DNA from: Entamoeba invadens IP1
Taxonomy: Eukaryota; Evosea; Mastigamoebida; Endamoebidae
Assembly (NCBI RefSeq): GCF_000330505.1
Contig: NW_004440163.1
Location: 63,274-127,273, forward strand
Reading direction: 5' to 3'
Length of the DNA: 64,000 nucleotides
A program made the position numbers and the translations under genes. Shown in pieces: positions 20,542-30,331 of this stretch (positions are counted from its first letter, which is position 1; every line of letters begins with the position of its first letter). The notes under the pieces are model-generated. The model saw only the letters and a list, made by a program, of their open reading frames with translations. It was not told where the DNA came from and searched no databases.

Positions 20542-21021
20542 TTAATGGTACGTCTTGTACTTAATCTTCTGTTTCTTTTGCTCTTGTTGTGGTGCTGCAG
20601 GTTGCTGTGCCATACCTGGTAATGCACTTGTCATATTATATAACAAATAAATAGAATATCCCACAACAACAATATAGAGATACATCGCAAAGAATGAAAA
20701 CGACGACAACAATTGAATAAACGAAGTGAAGTAAATGATGTCATGGACAAACTCTAATAACCCTTCTTGTGATAAATCAGAACCACAGTCAAGTAACTCG
20801 CCCTCAGAATACACTGGGCGACTGATCATATACGTGTAAAGAAATGGGAGTGTTTGAAATAGGGTGTTGACAACAAACACAAAATAAGCAGTGCCGTTCA
20901 ATGTCCCACGAAGGAATCGCCAAAACACAAAGAAAAAGATTGTTGGAAGAATGAAACAGAGAGAAATCACAATTTTCTGCTTGTTGTTTTGAACTGTTTT
21001 CTTCTGTGAGTTGTTTGCCAT
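20542..21021 (-). CDS. TMEM208: TMEM208/SND2-like ER membrane protein
   Basis: 159 residues with three or four membrane segments. The diagnostic loop is present: SEGELLDCGSDLSQEGLLEF, matching the human 'sEdGaLlDgGmDLn' region, and it is followed by a helix (DIIYFTSFIQLLSSFSFF) corresponding to 'DvilLTaivQvLS'. The C-terminus is basic and Gln/Pro-rich (PQQEQKKQKIKYKTYH). TMEM208/Snd2 takes part in an SRP-independent route delivering proteins with central or tail membrane segments to the ER. The gene converges on the MBL gene upstream. ATG start, intronless. Confidence 0.8.
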   Translation of the reverse strand: MANNSQKKTVQNNKQKIVISLCFILPTIFFFVFWRFLRGTLNGTAYFVFVVNTLFQTLPFLYTYMISRPVYSEGELLDCGSDLSQEGLLEFVHDIIYFTSFIQLLSSFSFFAMYLYIVVVGYSIYLLYNMTSALPGMAQQPAAPQQEQKKQKIKYKTYH

Positions 21022-21612
21022 ATCATTTCTTAGTTCTTTTTGACTAATTGTTGTCTATATAATAAATTTTTAATAAAATGTATTATGTTATAACATTTAA
21101 AACTATAGAATACTGTTAACCATTAATTTACCATTAATAAATTAATACGATAGTTTCACATTACAATTAAATTTTTCATTAATTTATTTTAAAATATAGT
21201 TTAATCAAAAAAAACTATAACATATAGTAAAAAATATAAATAGTATAATTTGAAAATGGTGTTAATTCAATGGAATTATATTGGTGCATACATCCGAAAC
21301 ATCAATTGGCATTGCAATCCAAAATACACAATAAACGTTGTTGTTGGAAATATGAAAAAATCGAATTATATTTATTATATTATAAAATATATATTATAAT
21401 GTAATTAATAAATTCCAGTATATTTGTTTAAAATTAGTAATAACAAAACACTCTAATATTATCTGTTTACGATACCTCGTATCGAATAAGAAATAGTAAC
21501 CCAAAATACCCGAAAATGTTCGATTACAAAGTGACATTTTTTATTTCCAATAGTGCTTTTGTAAGTAAAAAAGAGGAAGAAAAAACCCTTTTCAAAACTC
21601 GCTCAACAGACG
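21022..21612. other. Divergent intergenic region
   Basis: About 590 bp of A+T-rich DNA between the divergent TMEM208 and Rab genes. No distinct motif or repeat was recognised. Confidence 0.55.
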
Positions 21613-22341
21613 ATGATAAGTGCGGAGAATGAATCCATGAAGGTTGTTATCATCGGTGATTCGAGTTTGTCTTTTCAATTCGCTATAGAATGTCGAGTGT
21701 GTCTAATATTCAGATGTTGGTAAAACGTCGATTATTTCACGTTTAATGTTCAATCAATTTTCCGCAGGGGGTGCCACTGTTGCTGCTGTATTTCATCACA
21801 TGATCTTAGACACGGAGATTGCGTCATATTCATTAGATCTATGGGACACTGGTTTGTTGCTATTATTAAATTGATAGTTTCATTATTTTGAAGTAAAAGT
21901 AGTGACAAAAAGCTGGACAAGAGAAATATCATTCAGTCGTTGAGAATTATTTTCGAGGCGCATCTGGGGGTGTTGTTGTGTTTGATGTGACAGACCCTCA
22001 CAGTTTGAGCAATGTGCGTGTATGGTGTGAGCAACTCAAGCGTGTGTGTCCCGATGCAAAAGTGATGGTCATTGCAAATAAAAACGACTGTGAGTGGAGA
22101 GTAAAAAAAGATGATGTCGACAACGTAGTGAAAATAACAAATGCTTTATACTTCGAGACTTCTGCCAAGAGTGGTGAAAGTTTGTGTCTTGGGTTTTGAT
22201 TTGTTAAGAAATTAAAATTGACTAACAGATGTCAAAAAGTCTTTTATTGAGTTGGCCTGCGTTATGCGTCCAAAGGAGGTGAATTGTGATGGAATCGACT
22301 TGAGTCGGGGAGACCATCAAGATGGATATGATTGTTGTTGA
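21613..22341 (+). CDS. Rab-family small GTPase, four exons
   Basis: Exons 21613-21664, 21714-21851, 21913-22179 and 22229-22341 give 189 residues. Introns of 49, 61 and 49 nt all start GTTTGT; they end CAG, AAG and CAG. All G motifs are present once spliced: P-loop GDSNVGKT (15-22), WDTAGQEKYH (61-70), NKND (119-122) and ETSAK (145-149). The protein ends in CC, the double geranylgeranylation signal of Rabs. Switch I is divergent (GGATVAAVFHHMILD in place of the usual TIG[VI][DE]F), so the effector set may be unusual. Rabs direct vesicle traffic at specific membranes. The subfamily was not assigned. Confidence 0.88.
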
Positions 22342-22597
22342 TATTCTCTTGGGAGTTGTATTGTATTAATTATAGTAAATTAATAGGTTCAATATACTTT
22401 TTTTTTAAAAGAATTTAAACGTGATTTATTGAATAAAACTATAGTTTATTATATTTATAATACAAAACCAATACAACTAATTAACATATTAAATAAGAAA
22501 GAATAAAAATATAAAGTCAAATGGTTAACTCTAACCAATATAGTAATATATAAAAGGTTTTATTAAATTAAAACCTACACTAGAAATCAAGAAAGAA

Positions 22598-23068
22598 ATG
22601 AGCGACGACTGGGATTGGGACAATGGAGACGACGAGACATCTTTTCGCACTCCTTGTCTATTTTGTAAAGAGTTTAATGACTTAGATAAAGTGTTGGAAC
22701 ACTTACAAACGGCGCACCAATTAGGGTTTCAGACGTTATTTCAAATCTGCGACGGGAATCAGTACAACTATTTCAAGTTGATCAATTACATCCGAAAGCA
22801 CAAATTATCTCCGCAATCTGTGTTAAGTTTCGATAAGTCTTTTTTTAATACCGAGGAGAGTATGAAGTACATTAAACCGACTATCGACAACGATGGTTTT
22901 TTAATGATCGATGCGGAGTGGTGTGACCCCGAAACTGGAATGGCCAATGTCGAACATCCAATGGATGAGCTTGAAGATGACGTTGTGAAAGAAATGATGG
23001 CAATCAAAAAGGAGGATGACATGCGAATGGAAGAAGATGAAAAAATAGACGACGAGAGCGATGATTGA
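22598..23068 (+). CDS. PRMT3/ZNF277-type C2H2 zinc-finger protein without enzyme domain
   Basis: 156 residues. The zinc finger uses Cys20, Cys23, His35 and His40 (CLFCKEFNDLDKVLEHLQTAH). It is followed by QLGFQTL and a YNYFKLINYIR segment. This finger plus 'Y-x-Y-x-K-L-I-N-[FY]-I-R' is characteristic of the N-terminal region of arginine methyltransferase 3. In animals that region binds ribosomal protein uS5 (RPS2); ZNF277 has the same finger. No methyltransferase domain follows: the protein ends in an acidic tail (EEDEKIDDESDD). A chaperone or adaptor role for uS5 is inferred, not shown. ATG start. Confidence 0.7.
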   Translation: MSDDWDWDNGDDETSFRTPCLFCKEFNDLDKVLEHLQTAHQLGFQTLFQICDGNQYNYFKLINYIRKHKLSPQSVLSFDKSFFNTEESMKYIKPTIDNDGFLMIDAEWCDPETGMANVEHPMDELEDDVVKEMMAIKKEDDMRMEEDEKIDDESDD

Positions 23069-23125
23069 TTTTTGTTTTGTTTTTTTCCAAACTGAGAAGA
23101 GTTTTGAAACTGATAAAACAAATCA

Positions 23126-23656
23126 ATGCTTTGGTTTTGGGTGGTGTTGTTGATTCAACTTTCCCTCGATGTCGCATTTTGGTTATCATGCAAATGGGTG
23201 TGGTCTCTAAGTTTATATCTTGACTCTTTTGCTGATAATTACTTTGCTGATCATATTACTGTTATATATTGCTTCTCTGTCGCTGTTTCACTTTACGTTT
23301 ATCAATTCATTAAAGCAGGATCACTTGAAAATATGTTTCGAATGGAATTAAACCCATCGTTTGTTATTATACTATTATAGTAATTACATATATTTAAAAA
23401 AAGGAGAACAGAAGTTGACTACTTTGGAATCCACTCTACAACTGTCGCTCGTATCATGTGGAGCTTTGGAGTGGTTTTAATGTATCACTCCTCTTTTGGA
23501 CTTGCGTTATGGGGTGGGTATATTGGAGTGTCACTTATCGCAACACTAGTCATAGAGTTCGAGTTCGTCATCCCACGGTTTTTCCTAATGGAGTACTCTC
23601 TTGTTTTTGGAAGAGCACGAATTTTCTCTCACAAAGAGCCTTCAAAAGAGTATTGA
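23126..23656 (+). CDS. Small multipass membrane protein, two exons, unidentified
   Basis: Exon 1 is 23126-23358. The intron is 23359-23403 (45 nt, GTTTGT...AAG). Exon 2 is 23404-23656, giving 161 residues. Splicing joins two frames that each look incomplete alone: LNPS joins RTEVDYFGIHSTTVARIM. Four hydrophobic segments are seen, two per exon (FWVVLLIQLSLDVAFWL and ITVIYCFSVAVSLYVYQFI; then FGVVLMYHSSFGLALWGGYI and SLIATLVIEFEFVIP). The C-terminus is basic and hydrophilic. I do not recognise the family, though the size and four-helix layout recall small ER proteins. It starts 57 bp after the zinc-finger gene on the same strand. Confidence 0.6.
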
Positions 23657-24522
23657 GTTCAAGAATCAGAAACTGTTGCTTTATTATAATTTTACTCTTA
23701 TTTTGATTTTTTAAACATGTCTAATCAAATTATAGTTTCATGAATGAATTGATTCATGTTAAATTTATATCAGATATCCCGGTAACAAAGGGATGTCTCA
23801 ACTTATGACCTTGACAAGAATAGATAAGAAAAAGATCACCGACAAACAATAAAATCAAATTGGTCAACTGTTTCGAGGAACTGCTTGTTTAGTTCAAATG
23901 TTACGAAAAAAGCGGGAGTATTAAAGCATTAATAATTATATATTTATAGCAAACATGTAAAACTATACCCCTTTATGGCATTTTTACTATTATTTAAACC
24001 ATCGATTTCTGTTAGTTTGTTCCTTCATATATTAAATAAATATAAGTAAAAATATTATTATTATTAGTTTCTTCACAAAAGGGTTTGTAAAACGAGTTTT
24101 AATTTTTAATTTTATAATCATATTTTTTAAAAATTACCAACGAGCAATAACATGCAGTTTGTCATCGAAAAAAAGACTGTTAACCAACGGCTGTTGTCTT
24201 ATCATTACCAAATCATTCTAATATCAGCCAATCGTTTGAGAATAGATGTGTTTCGGGTGTGATTAAAACTCAATATTTTACATGGGAAAATTCGGGAAAA
24301 CTACGCAATGCAAACCCACTATTACCACAAATAGAAAGAACTATAAAAAGTCAACAATTAACTATTGATCAACTAGAAAGGAACTTCAATCAAGATCCAA
24401 AAATATCCACAAAAATCAAAGCGAAAATACGATTAGAAAAAACAAAAGAAAAAACAACCTCAAAAACGTGGAGGAACTATTAATTGAAGCGGGAATTGGA
24501 AAAGCATTCGACGTTTTTAACA
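23657..24522. other. Intergenic region with possible decayed ORF
   Basis: About 870 bp. Between about 24200 and 24480 an open plus-strand frame without ATG ends at TAA 24481. A +1 frame across the same end (about 24430-24610) is also open and protein-like (VEELLIEAGIGKAFDVFNNE). This may be a broken gene or chance; nothing else was recognised. Confidence 0.4.
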
Positions 24523-24807
24523 ATGAATCACCAATTGGCACTGAATGTCAAGCCATATGTACCAACAAAACGGTTGCTCTACGGGCGACCCGAGGATATC
24601 TCAAGCCTCTTTAAAACGACCACAGACTTCGAGCACGAGAAGCACCGACGGTGCGAAAACTTGAGGAAAAAATTCGACTTTGACAGGTTTTGCGCAGGCG
24701 AACTCGAGTCTGTTTCAACATCAAACTCAAGCTCGGGGTCTTCTTCACCATGCACAACCCCAGAGGTTGAGCTCGAAAGCAAATGGATCAGGCTTGTCAA
24801 GCTGTAA
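24523..24807 (+). CDS. Small hypothetical protein
   Basis: 94 residues from ATG 24523 (MNHQLALNVK). The DNA here is much less A+T-rich than its surroundings and uses codons like neighbouring genes, which supports coding. The protein has a charged helical middle (FEHEKHRRCENLRKKFDFDR), then a Ser-rich stretch (SVSTSNSSSGSSSP) and ends ELESKWIRLVKL. No domain recognised. Weakness: the first third overlaps another plausible reading in the +1 frame, so the true 5' end or a frame break is uncertain. Confidence 0.4.
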   Translation: MNHQLALNVKPYVPTKRLLYGRPEDISSLFKTTTDFEHEKHRRCENLRKKFDFDRFCAGELESVSTSNSSSGSSSPCTTPEVELESKWIRLVKL

Positions 24808-25975
24808 GTAGTTATTTATCTGTAATTCATCCTGTTGTTTCATTTGGTTCTTTTACTATTCTTATACTATATCGTTCTTGTCGGATAGGGCTTTCTTTTT
24901 TGGCTCTCTTATAATTATATTCTATCAAATTACTATAACATTACAATAAAGTTATTATATCGAAATAAAGAAGGTTCTTTTTTCATTTTTAGAATGAAAA
25001 ATGATGATGAGTTATGCGTTTTTTTAACTGATAAATAACACTAATGACGTTTTTGGAAACCACGTCACATTTATATTTTAAAAGAAAATTTAACAGAACA
25101 TGAATTTTAAATTACATAAAGATAATTTCAGAATATATATGTATAAAAATTGTGGCATTTTTGTATTTGAATAACCATATTTATTTATTTGTTTTTATCT
25201 TTTTACATTTTTTATTAATTTAATTTAATTAAATCATTAATATAAATGCTTCCTCATTTATATTTAATTAGTATAATTTATTAAATATAAATTAAAAAAT
25301 ATAGTATAATAATATTAGAAACCATTGGTAAAAAATTACTTTTAATATTTAGTAACATATATTTTTGTTTTATATTAATATTTTATAAACTTCAAACTAT
25401 TAGGTTTTAAATAAAATCATTCATTTAATTGGTTGCTACTTATGTTGAATTCAGAACATTTGTGTTTATTGAATAATAGACGTTTTATGTTAAATAGATT
25501 AAATAATTAATTAATATTAAATTATTATAAGTAATTATTAAGTTGAATAATAAAAAAAATATATTCAATCATTGAAATATTTGTTAAGTCTTTAATTTTT
25601 TTATTTTTTGTAAATAATAATTCACATTTTATCAAGGAGCTCAAAAAATAAAGAATTTAGACTCATACAACGATTGTTGATATTCAATTGAGCAATCGAA
25701 ACACAAAAGCTTGATTCACACAAACAAATAAAACAAATGATAGATAACATTTGATTTTCTTGTGAAAAAATACAGTATTAAAAATAAAGATTTTGAAAAT
25801 TTAATAATAAAGTTCAAAAAATCAATATTGAACTATATTACTATTAATATAGTACAATTAGTTAACACATATATCTTAATAACCCGAAAAAACAGCCACA
25901 ATAATATAGATGATAAACCCTCTAATAAAATAAAAAAACCCTCCAAAAACCCTTCTGTAATTCCAAAATACAGCA
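24808..25975. other. Intergenic, extremely A+T-rich
   Basis: About 1.2 kb, almost purely A/T in the middle (25150-25620). No RNA gene or long inverted repeat was found. The small frames near 25762-26058 are shadows of the RRP12 start region. Confidence 0.55.
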
Positions 25976-28900
25976 ATGGAAGAAGAGCACTCATCATCCG
26001 CCGCGTCAACAAAGATGGAGGAGGTAACTCCCAATCAACAAACATCGAAAACACTTGAACAAAAATCTCAAGACGAAAAGGGTTCCAAAATGGATGAAGA
26101 AGTTGACAACGAAGAGATATACAAATTCATTCCGCGTACTGTTGGACCATATGAGAAACCAACAGCAATGATAGTCGAGGAGATGATCAAAAGCAAAAAT
26201 CTTGAAGTGAACAACATGACTTTGTATAGCATTTTGGTCGAGTTAATCGGTAAAGTTACAAATGCAAAATCCAACAAACCGTTTGAAATTGAAATGCGAA
26301 TGCTTCTCCACGTTGTGGAAAAAATTCCCGAATCCGTCATTCAAAATGATTTGGAGCGGATCAAGCTTCTTCTTATTAAAACCACTGCGACTTTGGCAGA
26401 AGGGAACTCCAACATCATCGCAAAAGTGTTTGCTTTGTTTGACGTTTTCTTTTTCAAAATACCAACCCAGTTCTGGTTCGAATTGAACGACGCTGTGAAG
26501 TGCATTTTTGTTCTTCCAGAAACTCTTGGAAAACTTACCGATCTTAAAAAGGTGAAGAAAGACCTTACCAGATATTTCTCCAACGAAATTTTCGCAAAAA
26601 CGTTCTCTTCCCTTTTTGCTAAGACGTTCAACAAAATGATCTCTGGAGAAAAGGCTGCAAAATGCATCAATTTCTACTCCCGTCTTTTCCACTTGTTCTC
26701 TGAAAAGATCGTGAAGCCATTGTTAGTCAAATTCTCAGAGATCATTTCTTCATCCCTGGACGGACCTTTACTCACTGCAGTCTACAAAACATTCATCATC
26801 TTGTTTACAAATGGCGTGTCTAAAGAGATGGCAAATACCATCTTTACATTGTTAATTAACCACCCGCCACCCACTTTTGATGAAGTCACTGGTATCGGGT
26901 ATTGTGATGTTTTGACATATCTCCCGAGTTTGATCGGAAGAGGCGATGTTGCAGAAGGCAGAAAAGCATATGAGGCTTGCTTGAAGAACATCGAGACGTT
27001 CTTCAAATCAGCAAAGAACCCCAAGTCTTATATGGACAAATACCGTACTTTGGTGTGTAAAATGTTCTCTTCGCCTTTCAAAGAGAACGAAGAAAACATA
27101 AAATTTGCGATAGACTACACAATCAACACTATTTTGCCGTTGACGAAGAAAACGCCACCCGAGTCCATCTTTGAGATCATAAGAAAGGTTTTGAAAAATG
27201 GAAAATTGAAACCAGAGCTGTTTGTCCCATTGATTCAATCACTCCACCAATTCTACTGCAACACTTTAACTCGCTCTAAGGTGGAGATATGCTATTATTC
27301 GGCCATTGAAACGATCGGCTTGAAATATGTCTTCGAGGCACTTCCATTAAAAACTGAATTGGAAGGGGAGAGCCAATTTGAAGACCATACATACATCTTA
27401 CCATTGGCTCAAAAAGCAAACTGCAAAGATTCGTTGGCATTCTATTTTGAATTCCTCAAAGAGCAGATCCAAAAAATCAACCAACTGATTTCAAAGTCGT
27501 TAGCAGGCAACACTCCAATTCGCACAAAGAATTTGTGCACAATCAAAAAACAAATGGTGCAACTTTTCGAGAGAATTATTGTGAATCCTCCAGACTTTGA
27601 ATTCTTCCCAAATATGGTTGATATGATTGTTGAGATGTTGAACGACAACGAGACGTGCAAAATTGCGTGCAATGTACTTATCCAAGCTGTTGCCACTCAT
27701 CAAGACAAAGGTGAAGTTATTCAGACTATGTCACAAAAACTTATTTTGGCGCTCTTCAACATTCTGGCAAATAAGACTGAGGTCGAACAACAAAAACCAA
27801 TTTTGGAGACTATTGGAGCGGTGCTCAAAGTGACTGATGAAAACTTGACAAATCTTCTTTTCAAAAACGTCATTCTCCAATTGATTAAACAGAAGGAGAG
27901 TATCGGCACAACAGAAGGTGCGTCCAGGGTTGTTGCACTTGTGTCTCTTGGAAACCTCTTTGTACCAAAAATGAGCAATGAGAATTTAGAGACGTTCCTG
28001 ACCATTGTTGTTCCATTGATTGCAGAAAAGAAAGAAAATGTCGGGATGTCTGGCGTTAGAGCCTTGTGCGCTGTTATGAAAGGTAAAGGACAATACATGG
28101 TCGAGCATCATCTGCCTGACTTGGATATGTGGTTTACAAATAACCCCTTCGACACAAAGAAGTTTGACAGAGGGTTACTTTTAGGGTTTTTCCGATTTAT
28201 GGAAGTGATGAAAGGAATGAACGAAGAAGGCTTTAAACAAAGACTTCCACGGTTTGTGCAAATGTTGATGATCTTGTCGAGACGGCCAAATAAAAATACA
28301 GAAGAGATGTCACTTGATTACTTGGAGAAGTTACTTGAACTTTGTGATTATAAAGAAGTTATGGAGACCATCTTGAACTTTAAAGGATCTGATGACTTCT
28401 CTAAAGGAGCTTGCAAAAAGTTGTTTGGGCACTTCATCTTCTTTGTGTATGATAAAATGGAGGAAGAAGAAAAGGAGAGGATGTTCCACTTCTTGATCGA
28501 CGACTTTGCATACAACAGAGAAAATCTGAAATTTGAGTTAAGTGCACTGAAAATCATATCGGTGTGTGATCCAGAAAAGAACAAAAAGTATTTAACACAG
28601 ATCTTGTCGATTTTGGGAAGAATCAAACCAGAGGACATTTCATTCTACCGAGTCCAGATAAAGTATTTGATTGAATATTATTTGAGGAAATATGGAGACT
28701 ATGTCGATGAATGCAAAGACAGATTCTCAGAACCACTTGTTGCTCGAGCAAAGAAGTACAGAAAAGACAAGAAGAGAGCACAAAGAAAAGCCAAGGCGGA
28801 GAAAGAACATGGTGATGAATACAACTACCTTGGCGAGAAAGACGACGAGGATATTATTGAAGGATACGAGAGTGAAAACGACGAAGAAGAAGAGAAAAAG

Positions 28901-29458
28901 AATAAAATCAATCGTAGAAGAATTGCAGAGGAAGATGAAGATGTCGAACTCCTTCAAATGAAATTCAAGGAGGAGACTAAACAGAAAAAGGTGAGAAAAA
29001 TTGGAGAGACCAATTTCCCTGTTGACGCTGATGGAAGACTTGTCATCGCTGAAGACAATGAGAAGGCCGGCGATTCAGATGAGGAAGACTTGAAAGTCAA
29101 AACTAAAGCGGAGAAGAACGAAATAGCCGACTTAATGGATAATAAAGAAAAAAAGGTGGCCACCGTGAAAGTACCAAAAACACGAACATTCGAGAGAAAA
29201 CTCAATTTGAAGAGAATGGAACAAAGCGAAAGAAAACAAAGGATTTCAGAGAAGACGGGCGCCAAATTCAAAGCAAGAAAAGCACACGGCGATATTGAGA
29301 AAAATGGTGTCCAACCATTTGCATACATCCCAATGAAAAGAGGAAATAAAAAGTCACAACACGAGACTACAGAGACTTTCAAAGCTATCATGAAGAAAGG
29401 AAAGGCTGATACACACAAGCCAATTAAACTCAATGGAAGAAAAACCATCAAAAAATAA
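25976..29458 (+). CDS. RRP12: Ribosome biogenesis protein RRP12 (NUC173)
   Basis: 1160 residues, intronless. Long HEAT-like repeats form most of the protein and include the NUC173-type region around residues 300-520. The final about 250 residues are charged and end in the family's conserved motif: TGAKFKARKAHGDIEKNG followed by PFAYIPMKRGNKK. This matches the Rrp12 ending 'aKfKakkAgGDvkkkgk..PyAYIpL'. RRP12 binds pre-40S and pre-60S particles, aids rRNA processing and promotes subunit export from the nucleus. An acidic/basic tract (EDIIEGYESENDEEEEKKNK) precedes the C-terminal box, as in homologues. Length fits the family (about 1230 in yeast). Confidence 0.88.
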   Translation: MEEEHSSSAASTKMEEVTPNQQTSKTLEQKSQDEKGSKMDEEVDNEEIYKFIPRTVGPYEKPTAMIVEEMIKSKNLEVNNMTLYSILVELIGKVTNAKSNKPFEIEMRMLLHVVEKIPESVIQNDLERIKLLLIKTTATLAEGNSNIIAKVFALFDVFFFKIPTQFWFELNDAVKCIFVLPETLGKLTDLKKVKKDLTRYFSNEIFAKTFSSLFAKTFNKMISGEKAAKCINFYSRLFHLFSEKIVKPLLVKFSEIISSSLDGPLLTAVYKTFIILFTNGVSKEMANTIFTLLINHPPPTFDEVTGIGYCDVLTYLPSLIGRGDVAEGRKAYEACLKNIETFFKSAKNPKSYMDKYRTLVCKMFSSPFKENEENIKFAIDYTINTILPLTKKTPPESIFEIIRKVLKNGKLKPELFVPLIQSLHQFYCNTLTRSKVEICYYSAIETIGLKYVFEALPLKTELEGESQFEDHTYILPLAQKANCKDSLAFYFEFLKEQIQKINQLISKSLAGNTPIRTKNLCTIKKQMVQLFERIIVNPPDFEFFPNMVDMIVEMLNDNETCKIACNVLIQAVATHQDKGEVIQTMSQKLILALFNILANKTEVEQQKPILETIGAVLKVTDENLTNLLFKNVILQLIKQKESIGTTEGASRVVALVSLGNLFVPKMSNENLETFLTIVVPLIAEKKENVGMSGVRALCAVMKGKGQYMVEHHLPDLDMWFTNNPFDTKKFDRGLLLGFFRFMEVMKGMNEEGFKQRLPRFVQMLMILSRRPNKNTEEMSLDYLEKLLELCDYKEVMETILNFKGSDDFSKGACKKLFGHFIFFVYDKMEEEEKERMFHFLIDDFAYNRENLKFELSALKIISVCDPEKNKKYLTQILSILGRIKPEDISFYRVQIKYLIEYYLRKYGDYVDECKDRFSEPLVARAKKYRKDKKRAQRKAKAEKEHGDEYNYLGEKDDEDIIEGYESENDEEEEKKNKINRRRIAEEDEDVELLQMKFKEETKQKKVRKIGETNFPVDADGRLVIAEDNEKAGDSDEEDLKVKTKAEKNEIADLMDNKEKKVATVKVPKTRTFERKLNLKRMEQSERKQRISEKTGAKFKARKAHGDIEKNGVQPFAYIPMKRGNKKSQHETTETFKAIMKKGKADTHKPIKLNGRKTIKK

Positions 29459-29656
29459 ATTTTAACTGATTTTGAATGAGTAGTAATTCTGGTTTGTTTT
29501 CTATTACTTATAGTTTCACTTTTTGTTCTTTTTCATAACGTTTTTGAATAACTTAAAATAACTAAAAATTTGTTATTATTCTATAAATGTACTACTTTAC
29601 AAATAACTTATAACTAATAAATTTATTAGTAACTAAAATATAACTAATAACATGAA

Positions 29657-30331
29657 TCAACATTTATAGAAGAAGTTTCCATTGAACACAGTGGAGTCGA
29701 CGACGTAGTCGTTCTCGGAGTCAATGGTACTTTTGAGGAGCATATGGTTAGCTTCAATAAGTTTGGGAATGATATTATCATACACAATAACACATTGCCC
29801 CCACTGGACAGAGTTAATTCCCTCAAGAACATTCATCCCAATTTTACCTCCTTTGCACGAAGAGTTGACTTCATAGCCACACATGAAGAGCAAGTCAGAC
29901 AAGAAGTGGATCATTTCGATTTTCTTGTTGTTCTGATATCTTCTAGTGGCGGTTTTATCAGAGACGCCAGACTTTAAATCGGAGTAGTACATGGTGTCAC
30001 ATCGTGCTTTCAAGAACGAGGCGACATCAATTGAAGTACCGTCAGGGAATTGGAGAGATGAGATTCTAAAGAATTGTTCTGTGACTGAAGATCTTCTAGT
30101 TGGTTTATGAACGGAGACTTTGCAGAAAGGACTCAAGAGACAGACGCACAATGTTTGTTGCAAAGTGAAGTTGTTTCTATTTTCTCTGGACTTTCTTAAA
30201 ACAGGGAGTCTTTTGTTCAGAGGAGTCTTTCTTGGAGAAGTCTCTTCGTTGTTATTTAACTTAATCTCAGCAGGAAGAGTGAACGAACGAAGAACATTCT
30301 GTTTCACATAAGGAGAAGTGTACTCGCACAT
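29657..30331 (-). CDS. Hypothetical protein, unidentified
   Basis: 224 residues from an ATG. I do not recognise a family. The N-terminal third is basic and Ser/Thr/Arg-rich (EETSPRKTPLNKRLPVLRKS, HKPTRRSSVTEQFF). The rest alternates helices and strands with scattered Cys (LLFMCGYEVNSSCKGGKIGM). There is no signal peptide. The gene converges on RRP12 with a 200-bp A+T-rich spacer. Coding-like composition over its whole length supports it as real. An upstream exon cannot be excluded, since the less A+T-rich sequence continues about 200 bp upstream. Confidence 0.5.
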   Translation of the reverse strand: MCEYTSPYVKQNVLRSFTLPAEIKLNNNEETSPRKTPLNKRLPVLRKSRENRNNFTLQQTLCVCLLSPFCKVSVHKPTRRSSVTEQFFRISSLQFPDGTSIDVASFLKARCDTMYYSDLKSGVSDKTATRRYQNNKKIEMIHFLSDLLFMCGYEVNSSCKGGKIGMNVLEGINSVQWGQCVIVYDNIIPKLIEANHMLLKSTIDSENDYVVDSTVFNGNFFYKC

